From positions 434,001-498,000 of the forward strand of contig JAWNGF010000008.1 in NCBI GenBank assembly GCA_037039685.1: DNA of 64,000 nt, given 5' to 3'. Position 1 is the first letter of the stretch. Every line of letters starts with the position of its first letter. The position numbers and the translations under genes were made by a program. Shown piece after piece: positions 11,462 to 22,328 of this stretch. The notes under the pieces are model-generated. The model saw nothing but the letters and a program-made list of their open reading frames with translations, did not search any database and had not been told where the DNA came from. The DNA comes from Ceratobasidium sp. AG-K (Eukaryota; Basidiomycota; Agaricomycetes; Cantharellales; Ceratobasidiaceae).

Positions 11462-12634
11462 TTAGAGCCTCATCTTGCCAAAGACGCGACGCATATACTC
11501 TCGTTTGGCCGAATGCTTGACGGATTTCTTGACCATGCGTTGCTGCTGCTTCGACTTGACACGGCAGGTCTTGTGAGCGTTGGCCGTGCTTGCGGGTTTG
11601 ATGGTCCTGGTGGACGCAGGGCTGGACTTGGTTGGCGAGGGAGTAGTTTCGGGTTCGTAGACAGGGGTTGAAGTAGCAGCCGCAGTTGTCTCGGGCTCTT
11701 CAGTAGGCTCGGCAGTGGTAGATGTAGCAGGAGCAGGGGTGGAAGTAGCCGGAGCAGTAGTCGAGGTAGCCGGAGCGGGTGCAGGTGCAGCAGCGCCAGA
11801 TACAAACGCGGCTACGGCCGGGCCAACTGTGGGCCACGACGTCGGCTGGTTCCAAATGTTTCCGAACAACCCCGGGTCACCCGCCGAGTACACTCCGGGA
11901 ATAGACACCAACTCGCTCGAAGTGGGTGCGCCGTTACCTCCGCCGGTGACCTTAAGCTGTGTGCACGAGGGGTAGAGTTGGGGTGCACCGGACGAGTGCA
12001 GAGCGAGGAGTTCGAGGCGCATGAGGTAATTGCCGGCTTTGATGTTGGATGGAATGGTGGAAGTCCACGAGTTTCCGGCGTCGATGAGTTTGTCGGACGC
12101 CCAGTAGAATTTGGAAGCGTCTATAAGGCCTTCACCGGAAACCTTGAACCAGACGTCACCGGAGCCGGAGAACGAGTCGCAGCTCTCTCCGCAGTCTAGC
12201 AAAAAGGGTGAGTAAAATAGCCAAATATTCAAGAGAGAGACGCACCAGCCATGTAAACAGTGACTGGTCCATAGTGATCCCTTGGCCAAGTGTTCATCGT
12301 CCAAGTGACATCCTGTCCAGCCGCAACAGTCGCGGTAACGCCGTTACCGGTATTCCCGCCCTTGTTACATGTCAAATCGGCCGAGTCGAATGTAACTATA
12401 AATGTCAATTTGTTAGATGCCGATCTGCCGCCCGACAATAGAAAGCTGTCACTCACTCGGACCGTCGTCGGCAACTTTACGTACGACCGTGGTGGGGTTG
12501 GGCGAGGCGTAGGGGTCTGCAAACGGGTGCCAGGCTTGATAGGTCTGGCCGCCAATATTTACGGTCTGAGGGTAGCCGTGGGCGCGAACAGAGGATGCAC
12601 CAGCAAGGAGAATTGCGAGCGAAGCAAACAACAT
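11462..12634 (-). CDS. AA9 lytic polysaccharide monooxygenase (GH61)
   Basis: Three exons: 12634-12457, 12395-12246 and 12195-11462, with clean GTGAGT/TAG and GTGCGT/TAG borders. A signal peptide (LFASLAILLAGASSVRA) is followed directly by the His of HGYPQTVN, the N-terminal copper-brace His of AA9 enzymes. The second copper His is in RDHYGPV and the axial Tyr in QLYPSC. Secreted AA9 enzymes cleave cellulose oxidatively. The usual RHE of the RHEIIALH block reads RLELLALH. After the catalytic domain come a Pro/Thr/Ser-rich linker (about 11840-11600) and a strongly basic tail rather than a cellulose-binding module. Confidence 0.9.
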
Positions 12635-13644
12635 TTTGTGTCGAAAGGTAAATGTGGTCGATAGGAAAGAGTGGAGTGTGGAGGGCGCGAGAAAGTAGCG
12701 AGTGGCAGTCGACCGAGCTACACGTGGTAATGCCGCGTGTTTAGGATAAAATTAGGTGATGCGCAGAAGATGCAGAAGTCAGCTAACAATACAGCAACGA
12801 GGCCGGAAAGGAACGTGGAGATCAAGGCGCGAATCAATCACTATTCGGATGAAAGTCAAGAGAGCTGCCGACTTGGGTATTTCTACCTCGGCTTTATAGC
12901 TTGTAGCTGAGCTCCCTCAAACGCCGTTGAGGTCATCGAAGGCGACGGGATACTTCTGGCGCGACACAAACGACGGGCTCCACAGCTTCGACCAGCGCCT
13001 CGCAACACAGTGGGGAATCGAAGCGACAAAAGGAAGGTGACTTACCGAACTAAAAGAAAGACAAAGAGCAAACGAAAGACCCAAACCGGGGGAGTTGTAG
13101 CGATGATGATGGAGACTAGTCGACCAGAGCGAGAGCTTTTAAGTGTGGACTAGCCGGTGGCACCTTGCCAATTTTAGCCTTCCGACAAAGTCGTTGCTCT
13201 CCGAGGCACGCGGGTCCCCAGGTGCTGCGCTCCCGTAACTAGGTCTCATCCTCTTGCACCGGTTTTCACGGATATAATGTAATGACGTTCTCACGTCAGG
13301 TATATCTCGGTAAATGCGGGGATTTGCAGATTCCAAGAGTATATGCAACCAGTATGCACCCCCAGACGTGCGCCCCTGCAGGTTTTGTTTGTCGTCAAGG
13401 TGATCGAGCCTCGCAAAGTCGCAATTTGTCCGGCCCTAAACATCCACCCGACCGGCAATTGCATCATCCTTCGATCCGGTAGCCTGCAATTGACCACGAC
13501 CCACTCTGTAAGTTTCGTGTGCGCTGTGCTCGCTAGAGAAATTAACCAGCCTCGGGCTTACAGTAAAGACCCATACGTACGTGGATATGTCGTTTGGATT
13601 ATGAGGTTGTGCTAATTGTCGCCCGCAGCTCGGAACCGATCGAC
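12635..13644. other. Divergent intergenic region between AA9 and ABM-domain genes
   Basis: Holds the promoters of two divergently transcribed genes. No convincing coding or RNA feature was seen; short frames lack motifs. Confidence 0.5.
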
Positions 13645-14237
13645 ATGTCTACCTCCCCTGCCGGCTTTACAGGTCCCTTCATCGTCACTGCTGACGTGAG
13701 TCAAGCTCCTACTCTTGTTATCTATTTAACGATGTCTCGATGCACAGATCGAAATCAAAGACGGCCACGCCGATACCTTTGAAGAAGGATTCCGCAAAGT
13801 TCGCGAATGCGCCAACTCCGACAAGGAGCCCGGTTGCATTGAGTTCCGCACCGTCCGGCACGGGAACAAGTTCTTTGCCTTTGAGCAGTGCGTATAATTC
13901 ATGTGTGCCTAGAGTCGACCGTTAATGAAATTAGGTACGAGAATATTGCGGCCCTCAAAGCGTCAGTGCCTCTCATTTCGACTTTGACAGCTGACCTCAT
14001 CAGATGTGTGTAGCCATGGAGAGACGGATGTTTTCAAGGCATTTGTTAGCGTGGTAAAAGATCTCCATGCGAGGGTATGCAAATTATCTTTCTTTGTTGA
14101 ATTTCGCTGAGTGGGTCCCATTAGGATCCGATCGTTTTGTTCTACCAGGAGGTAAGTTCAAGTATTTCAACCTAATATTTGGGTCTGACCCGTGTTTATA
14201 GCTTAGCAACCCTCCTCAAGCCAAGTCCAAGATATAA
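13645..14237 (+). CDS. Small ABM-domain protein (antibiotic-biosynthesis monooxygenase fold)
   Basis: Six exons: 13645-13695, 13748-13887, 13935-13961, 14014-14074, 14125-14151 and 14202-14237. They sum to 342 nt (113 residues) with consistent phases. The protein shows the ABM/YgiN pattern: GPFIVTADIEIKDGHADTF, then EPGCIEFRTVRHGNKFFAFE and the end block FKAFVSVVKDLHARDP. These small dimeric proteins act as quinol monooxygenases or in stress metabolism in other organisms; the substrate here cannot be told. Two exons of only 27 nt are notable. Confidence 0.8.
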
Positions 14238-15000
14238 GCACTTCGACTAGGTCAAAATCGTTACTTTTTCCTAGATAGAGCTCAAATGAAATTCCGATGA
14301 AAATTGACTGCGCCTTGCTGGACTTGAAATTCTTGCTGCGTGCACTCCCAAACGCATATATGGCTGTGAAATCGGCAGTATGTTATTGCCCGTCGACACA
14401 TCTTCACGGGGCTCGGGCCGTGTTATGAGCTGCAGGGAAAATTACTGGTAAATCTATCAGACGGGTGGCGATTGATATCATCGAACAGTAGCCCTCGATA
14501 CGTTAATTAACGAGCTCATGTTGAGGGCAGATCGCCCCGGTCGTCGGTTCCTGTGAAAGCTCACAGGCCGGTGCCGAGCTGGTTGCTAATGTAACATGTT
14601 GTAGTAAGCGAAATTTCGATGTGCCATCACTTGGTATGGCTCGGCCAAAGCGACCCGAGGGGACTCGCTATATGCCGATTTGCCTTGTGCATATCATCTA
14701 CAAAACCGGTGCCTTCTCCCTTGTTCCTCATCACATCGCCGAGGTCTCTAGGGAGAGGTTACTTTCTCCGGAGCTCTCCGGTGGATTTACTTGGGCAGGA
14801 AAGGAGGGGCACAAGAAGCGACAGTCGGCACAGTGTAGATGATGGTTGCTTCGTTCGACAGTCTGGTGAGCCGCATAAAGTTGCACCGGGCACCTACACG
14901 TGATCCGTCCAGGGACCCTCATAACCGCCCCAGCGACCCAGGGCGTTCCCCAAATCACCATCACACCTACCTGTCAAAGACACATTTTAACGATCTAATC
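14238..15000. other. Intergenic region
   Basis: Between the ABM-domain gene and the GLTP gene, both on the plus strand. It holds the GLTP promoter. The short frames at 14619-14903 show no domain and I do not call them. Confidence 0.5.
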
Positions 15001-15952
15001 ATGTCTACCGCTCCTGTGGCTTATTATCTTGAAGGAAAACCGGTACGTAAGAAGACATCTGATGTTAGAGCGCGCGTTGACGCGTCAAAAATAGTCTTTT
15101 GCGGATGTGCCTATAACTGATGAAGGTGTGGACACGCCTTCATTTTTGGCAGCTTGCAAGACTGTTCCTGGGATTTTCGGTGTGTACTTGCTCGATCTGG
15201 CCATGTTTGAGTGTACTGAACGCGCGAGATAGATATCTTGGGCAATGCCGCGTTTGCACCCGTTAAAAGCGATATCGTGGGTAACATCGAGGTACGCGCC
15301 GAAATATCCACTATATAGCATTCTGTCTGAGTTAGTTTCGCGCGCTTAGAAAGTAGATGCTCGCACTCGCGCCGGTGAAAGCACCTACCTCCCTAACTCG
15401 GGCACGATTGAGAAGATGATTGAGAGTGAATGGAACTTGCCCAAATCGGGCAGCAAGCACGCTCCCCGCCCTACCACAGAGGGAGGCCTGTGGTTACTCC
15501 GGTTGGTACTACAATATTCCGGTTGGATACTTATTGACGTACTCGTTTGGGTAGTGGACTGGCGTTTATTCATCAAGCACTAGAGTCGGCCCAGCAGGAC
15601 CCCAGGCTGGAGCTCTCGCCTGCATTTACTCAGTCGTACAAGGACAATCTTGAGCCTCATCACAAGGCTATGGGATGGATAAAGGGTAATGCCATTGCTC
15701 TTGTCTTCTCCGTAAGGATTATTCCCTCGTTCGGTTGACCAGGATTGACAAACCGATTGATTGCAGCTTGCGATGAAAGCTTGCCCCACCCGCGTAAACT
15801 TCTACGAGAACATGGGCTTACCAGAGAACAAGAAGGCTGAACAAACCGCTCAACTGCAGCATTTCGAGGAATGGCTCAAGGGGCTAGGCAATTGTGTCGC
15901 ACACTTGCAAAAGTTCTACGCCGCTAAAGGATTCGACAAGGGACCTTTCTAA
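15001..15952 (+). CDS. Glycolipid transfer protein (HET-C2-like GLTP)
   Basis: Six exons: 15001-15042, 15095-15179, 15233-15291, 15350-15501, 15555-15711 and 15767-15952. The 681 nt give 226 residues with all phases closing. The GLTP fold is recognisable: TPSFLAACKTVPGIFDILG, FAPVKSDIVGNIEK, then LWLLRGLAFI and LAMKACPTRVNFYENMG. Cytosolic GLTPs bind and move glycosphingolipids between membranes. The Podospora homologue HET-C is an allorecognition partner of NACHT-WD40 receptors, which is relevant because such a receptor lies at 41-46 kb. Confidence 0.9.
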
Positions 15953-16178
15953 TTCCTTGTAGTCGGGATCAATCCTCTAATGATGTATTGTAAAATAGGC
16001 AAAAGCAATAAATGGTTCTGGACGGGCCAAAGCGCGACTCTGACAAACTGGACTGAGACAAACAAACCATCCTACTTGTAGATTACGTCATCTTAACACA
16101 GGATCACGTGCACCAGCGATCTGTTGTCACTCAGTTTCCAAGTTAAGGTACTCTAATTCTTGCATCCCAACTGCCTCC

Positions 16179-18193
16179 ATGTCGTCCACGTCGCCAAATC
16201 AAGCGAGCAAGCGAAAAAGGGTACCGGGGGTGGATGCATCTAATATTATCGAGGGAGAGTCGAGGAGAACCAAGCGCCGCAAGGATGGATCCCCGTTCAA
16301 GGTGTCTGGGTCGACGAGTTCGCTTGCTGGGGACGAAGAAGTTGGTAACGACGAGCCCAGATTGACGGTCTCGGAGATGGGGTATAAGTTGTTGGAGACG
16401 TTGAGAAAGGCCACGAACAACGAGTGAGTATATCTGCGTTTTCAACGAGGTGACGTTTATGTTGACCAGAATTTCTTGTGGCTCCAAAGTGGGGTAAATA
16501 TCGCGAGTGACTTTAAGAAACTTCCCAACAAGAGACAGTATCCGGATTATTACGAGTTGATCAAGCAGCCAATCGCGTTTGACGACATCAGGGTCGGTCT
16601 TTTCTTCTCCAAGCTCGGATGTTGGCATGCTCACATTAGCCTCCAGTCCAAGATCGATTCGCATGGATACGCGACTTTGGAGGACGTCAAAGCCGATTTT
16701 GATTTATGCTTCAAAAACGCCAAACGATATAACAAGAAGAACTCGGACATTTGGATTGCGGCACGGGATTTGCAGGTACGTCCCCAACGCACATCACCAT
16801 GGCGGTGTCGAGTTTGATATTTATGGTATTGGTAGAAACTCGCAGCGACAACATGCAAAGCTATGCAGCCCAATTCTCCGGACGCAGACGACAAGGATGT
16901 CGAAAGCGAGGACGAGGACGATGATGACGACGAAGGGTCTGATGCCGAAGCTCCGTCCAAGAATGGGGGCGAGAAGCGAAGGGCTGGTCGACCACCACAG
17001 TTGCATAAAAAGTTCGAGACGAGGTTGAATAAGCTCATAGAAAAACAGAGCCCCGAGTGAGTTTTGTTCACTGTTTTAGGGGACGCACTAACGCAGGGCG
17101 AGCGTGTAGTGGGTACTATTATTCGGACATATTTATGGACTTGGTTCCAAGGAAGGACTACCCCGATTATTACCAAATCATCAAGAAACCGATATCGTTC
17201 AATGTAATTCTGGTAAGGAACCGCATTTGTCCGTTTGCCATAGTGCTCATAGTTATTCAGAAACGTATTAAATCCAAAACGTATTCCACTCCAAAAGCGT
17301 TCATGGATGACGTGGAACTGGTTTTCACGAATGCAGTTACCTACAATGAGGACCACTCTGCGATTTGGGAGGATGCCAAAGTTTTGCAGGTTTGTTCGGG
17401 CGAATTCGGGCTAGGGGCGATCGCTGATGTTTACTTACAGGCCGCATTTCACGCGTTATGTGCGGATTGGCGAGCAGAGCTGGGATATGCGAATGGCGAC
17501 GCTGGTTCGTCTGGGTCCACTGTGCCCAAGCTGAAACTTAAAGTCCCGCCCGTTAAAGCCGAGTCGGTCACCCCCATCGTGACGCAGGCCGGCTTGGCGC
17601 CTACCCCACCCACCGTTACCCAGCCTCTGCAGCCACACTCTATCGCTTTGGACCCGCTTCGCTCCAATGCAACAGGTGCTTCGACTCCGGTATCTCAACC
17701 CGCACCCAGCTATAGTAGACCAACGCCGCCGATACTCCCAGCCCACCTTCGAACATCTACACCATCCCATCTTTCACGCTCTCCTTCCGTGCAAGCCCCC
17801 TACCCGCCTGCAATCAAAGCTGTCGAATTAGTTACATACCCAGCCAAACGACGTATTCCAATCCACCAGGGCGGGATCGCTCGCCTAAACGCCTGGTCGA
17901 TTCGCCTCGGATGGAATGAATCCAGCGTCGCGCTTACAGTTCAGCTTGCATCTACTTCGGCATCTTCTCCCGCTCCAGTTCAAAATGGCATTACAAACGG
18001 AAATGGAATCAACGAACCTGATGCGGTGGAGATAAAGCACAACACTGCGGCGGTCGTGTCCAAACCCGGAATAGATAAAAAGGCGCAGTGGGACGTGCCG
18101 CTCGTTCTTGGAATGAACGTGCTCGAGGTGCGAGTGCGGGGGACTGGTCATCCAGGAAATGTGTGGCGCATCTCGGTTGATCGGACAATGTAG
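16179..18193 (+). CDS. RSC4: Tandem bromodomain protein, RSC4-like chromatin remodelling subunit
   Basis: Seven exons: 16179-16423, 16490-16592, 16647-16775, 16836-17056, 17110-17212, 17261-17389 and 17441-18193. They sum to 1683 nt (560 residues). Two bromodomains are each split at equivalent places. The first has LPNKRQYPDYYELIKQPI and FKNAKRYNKKNSDIW; the second has RKDYPDYYQIIKKPI and FTNAVTYNEDHSAIW. An acidic, serine-rich stretch and RAGRPP separate them. The C-terminal half has a Pro-rich linker and a conserved end block (KKAQWDVPLVLGMNVLEVRV) typical of Rsc4 relatives. It would act in the nucleus, reading acetylated histones in the RSC complex. The first ATG after the promoter is used. 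Confidence 0.88.
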
Positions 18194-19082
18194 GAAAGAG
18201 GGGACATATTGTTTATGCTTCTGGTTTAGTCAAATTTTTATTAGTTTTTTGTGCTTTGCTATTGTGTCGTGTAGGCTATAGTAATCTTGGGGATGCTTCG
18301 TATGAATCGTATCGGTGTTTCACACGTCTTTAGCCTGCCTGGTTGATTGAGACGCAGACAGATCAGCGGGCGAATTGTAAATCTCGAAGCACACCTTGAT
18401 CGAGCCACAATGACCACTTGAGGCTTCTGTTGCTCGATGGTTTATCCGACGTCGATATCCGCGGCGAAGCTCGACATTTTGTCGATTCGAAGGTGGCGCA
18501 GACATCATCGGAGCGGTGCTGATACTCCGCCACCATGGCGTTGGCTGTCCCACAATCTCAAACTGCGCGCTCGATGCTATGGCTCAACTATCTTGCGAGA
18601 CTTTGTCCTCCGCTTTAGTCGGCATCGCGCGAGATGCAAGATAACGCAACTGACGCCGTTAGCTCTGTGCTAGATTCAAATTTCAGAGCGACATTTGACA
18701 GCGAGTCCAGCCGCGTCCTCGGGAGCACTATGCAGTGCTGGTTGGAGTATCAGATGGCCTCAAGGACGACGCAAGGAGCGTTATAGACACCGAGATCAGG
18801 TACGCTGATAGACTATCTGAGCAAATGTGGGCAAGTCTGCATGTGTGTGCCTTTATAGGTCGGATTTAACCGGTGGTGATCCAGGCCAGAGCGACTGAAT
18901 CCCGGTTGGTCACCCGGGACATCGAAGCGCTCGTTTCACTTGCAATCCTCGATCAACATCCTCGGTGTGAATCCTCCGGTACAAATCTCAAATGGCCAAG
19001 AGATGCACCCGCTCGAGTCGTAAAATACGCAGGCGTTGGCGAGTTGTGCCCCGGTCTTCCCACTCCTACCTCCCTACCCTCA
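18194..19082. other. Intergenic region
   Basis: 3' flank of the RSC4-like gene and 5' flank of the membrane-protein gene. No supported gene, RNA or repeat was seen. Confidence 0.45.
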
Positions 19083-21066
19083 ATGACTCAAATTCAGGAG
19101 CTAGAGATCGGACTATTCCATGCCCATGTGAGCCGGTGAGTAGGCAATACAAACGTGGTCATTACTCCCAGGGTTGTTGACGTTGGTGACTTTATAGGTG
19201 CACATCATGTAGGCATCCCTTCCAGCGTATTTCGGTGGCCTGGCTAATTGTTTTTAGACGCCGGTGTTTGCTTGTTGGTCTATGATCATCTGTTGACCTT
19301 TTCGGATGAGGTGTGCCCTATGTTATTCTGTTCATCTCCATCGCTCGTGCTAATTACCAATCCCAAAGGTCCATCTCATCTGGAATCGCCCATTCAGTAT
19401 CGTTTCCATTTTCTTCCTAATAGTAAGCATCCTATCTTGTTGAGTATGGAAACTGGAAACTGAATCCTAACTCTAAAACGTAGAATCGCTATACGGTAGG
19501 CCTAATCACCTAGCAACTCAACTTGTGAGCTTATATTTATTGACCAGACTCCCCTAATATTGGCCGTCGACATATATGGTAAGTTGCTCGTTCCAACAAG
19601 TCCGCCAATCTTACGTTCTTTGTAGATAAGGGCGGTTTGACTGAGAAGCTTGATACCAATGTAAGGTGCCCTAGACTTTGCGTTTGGATCACGCTAACAT
19701 CGACATTCAGTTTTGCAAGATATGGTTCATCGCTGAAGGCTACATGAACTTTCTGCTCTTCGCGGTAATCCATTGTATGATACTTGCTTCCTTTTATATC
19801 GTGATACTCACTATGTCATATCATTAGGTCTTATGGTTATGCGTGTGAACGCACTCTACGGAAACCGTCGATCAATACGGAATCTCCTTTGCTCCGCATA
19901 CGCTCTTTATTTTGTTGCTACCTTTGCTATTGTTACTCCGGGAATGTTTCAAGCCGTTAGTAAGTCAAATCACCAAGTGAACGCTGGACAAAACTGACTC
20001 TAGATCTCTGTAGAAACCGTAAGGATCTTCAACTCTTTCACATATAACTAGACTAACTCTAATTCTCAGTTTTACGCTGAAAACCAGTTCCTACACGTTT
20101 GTTGGGGACAACTCACGGAGTATTTGTAAGTACTACACCGTTGTTTACCTTACCTTACTGCAACTGAACGCGATCCGAAACAGCTGGTTGACATGGGTCC
20201 CCGCCCTAACACTCGAGGTGTGCATTGTACATCATTCCCCCATCATCCATGCTAATACACCCAATCCAACGTAGACTCTTATTTTCGCGCTCACTGCCTA
20301 CAGGGCGTGGAGTCATTCTAAGGAAGGTTTAGATATACCTATTGCCGAGACACTTTATCGTGATGGTATGTGTAAATGCTCAGTTTTGTTGGCTTCTATT
20401 CACTGGCTCTAAACAAAGGATTCCAGTACTATATCGTTATTTCATGTGGGTTTCGCTTTATCGTCATTAAGGTTATTTGTTGACAATGATCTAGTATGCA
20501 CTCTCTTTCCGGTGCTTGTTTGGACCCAAGCTCCCAGTACTCGTAGGTTTTGTCCATCTACAACCCAGGTCTTTTACTAATATCTCTTAGTTGACGCCAT
20601 GCCAAAATATGCTTCCATGGGTATATGAGCCAATACTACTTTGATACTTAGAGTTGCTAACCAGTGATTGTATCTAGGCGTGGTGACTACCATGGGATGC
20701 AGGCTTGTGCTTAACCTCCGCCGACATAGATCGGAAGGTATCGAAGAATCATACGAAATGCCCCGCACCCCCGTCAAGTCGACTCCTTTCAGCTTCTCGG
20801 ATATTCGCCCAACGCACACTATTGGCAGTAATACGGCCCGCCCTGGCAAAAGTACTTTGACTTTTGGCGATGGAGATTCATACCTTGATTACGAGGACAG
20901 CGAGGGCAGGAAGGTTGTTCACGTAAAGTCAGCCGGGTACTCGGAGCTTGACATTGATCTGGAGCGTGTGGGGGCCAGGGTGGTGGCTCGGGCTGTACCG
21001 GTGATAAATGCACCTCCTTCCAGACTCGCCGTACCATCATTTCAAACTCGGCCTGAAGTTGTTTAA
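19083..21066 (+). CDS. Multi-pass membrane protein (DUF6533-like)
   Basis: A many-exon plus-strand gene. After an uncertain N-terminal exon comes GVCLLVYDHLLTFSDE spliced to VHLIWNRPFSIVSIFFLI, the signature of the basidiomycete DUF6533 seven-helix family. Further helices follow (NFLLFAVIH, ALYFVATFAIVTPGMF, FWLTWVPALTLETLIFALTAY, YYIVICLFFVPLFVW) and a soluble C-terminal tail ending FQTRPEVV at 21066. A 12-nt exon (near 19484-19495) reading NRYT seems needed, and possibly a 5-nt exon near 20010. The function is unknown; the proteins resemble receptors only in topology. The start is tentative. Confidence 0.7.
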
Positions 21067-21986
21067 ATCGCGATTTTCATTCGCAATGTATTTCTACCCC
21101 TATGACTGCTGTTTTGTTTCGTTTTTGGATGAGTTTTGCTCGCTTAAAGTCACTCGCTGCTATCCCTTTGTATTCATTTCACCATGTAAAATACAATTAT
21201 TTCGACCTCGTTCATATCCAAAAAGCCAGTTTGGATCTGAGCGCAAATAGACAGTTGGATGACTTGTCTAAGGTCCCGTACAAACTGGAAGCCGCATCCC
21301 TATCGCACCCGCCGACCATACTTTTACAATCAGCCTATGTTCTATCACAGCCAAGGGTCACATTGGAATCATTTAAACGCATATATACCTTGATTTGACT
21401 CGTGCTCGCAAACATAGGGCCAAGTTCGAGCCCTGATGAACCAAGCCCTTGAACTGTGGGGCCACTACGTCACGCCGCCGTTCCGTGCCGACAACGATAC
21501 AGGGGCGCTCTCTATCTACTGATTCAATGAGCTCCGGTCTGTGTGGCAGTCAACGCACAACGCACTCAACCTGTTTGGGCACTCCCATGATGCCGCGTAA
21601 ATGAGGGGTCAAGTAGTCCCCCCGGAGGACATTCGACACACGTCCCTTCTGCACGCGTTTTCATACTCACCATGTATAAATTGATATATGCTCGATTGAC
21701 AGCAATCCAATGCCTATAAGTGTGTGCTGCACTTTGACAACTACTTGATAATGGAATATCGTGGCGGCTGCACGGGTAGTTGAATTAATGGTACAGAAGG
21801 GCTTACACTACAGCTATGCTAGAATGCATTATGTTGTGCGAGTTTCACTGGCTGTAGCATACCGGGCGACGAGCTGTTTGTAGCCATCTACACCTAAGCC
21901 GAGATTCTGCGGTCCGTTCGGGGTAGCAAGAAGCAACACCCAAATGTAATTATCTGCAAAAGCATGTTTCACGGTCCTAAACATGG
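21067..21986. other. Intergenic region up to the MULE insertion
   Basis: No supported gene. The last nine bases (21978-21986, taaacatgg) are the left target-site duplication of the MULE element. Confidence 0.5.
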
Positions 21987-22112
21987 GGGCGGTCAGTCTG
22001 CACACACGGGCTACCATTTTGGGACTAGTTTACATGACAAATACACTTCTTTTCGGCTCCCGCATAAGCTTCCACCGACTCAAGCAAGACGGCCCGCAGA
22101 CGGCCGGTGCCA
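21987..22112 (+). repeat. Left terminal inverted repeat of MULE
   Basis: Reverse complement of 25448-25573 with about six mismatches in 126 bases. It starts gggcggtcagtctgcacaca. Confidence 0.9.
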
Positions 22113-22328
22113 CACGGCAGTTAGGTAATGCCTATGCCCGGACCGTTGCCGGTGCTATGCCGACGCTCTCGGAGACCTGAGGCTGATGGGCGACTGGTTG
22201 GGGTGGTAAGCATAGCGTAACGAAGCGTCCTAACCTTGCAAGATGGGACTGAGATAGGGTGATAACAACACCAACCCGGAAACCAGAGAAAGATAAATAA
22301 TGTATAGATTAGATTATATACAATACAT

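Noticed and set aside
14619..14903. Short ORFs upstream of the GLTP gene
   Set aside because: Two overlapping frames of similar length without motifs in the GLTP promoter region.
21829..22017. Pair of similar small ORFs at 21829-22017 and 25543-25746
   Set aside because: The similarity is the MULE terminal inverted repeat, not a gene family.
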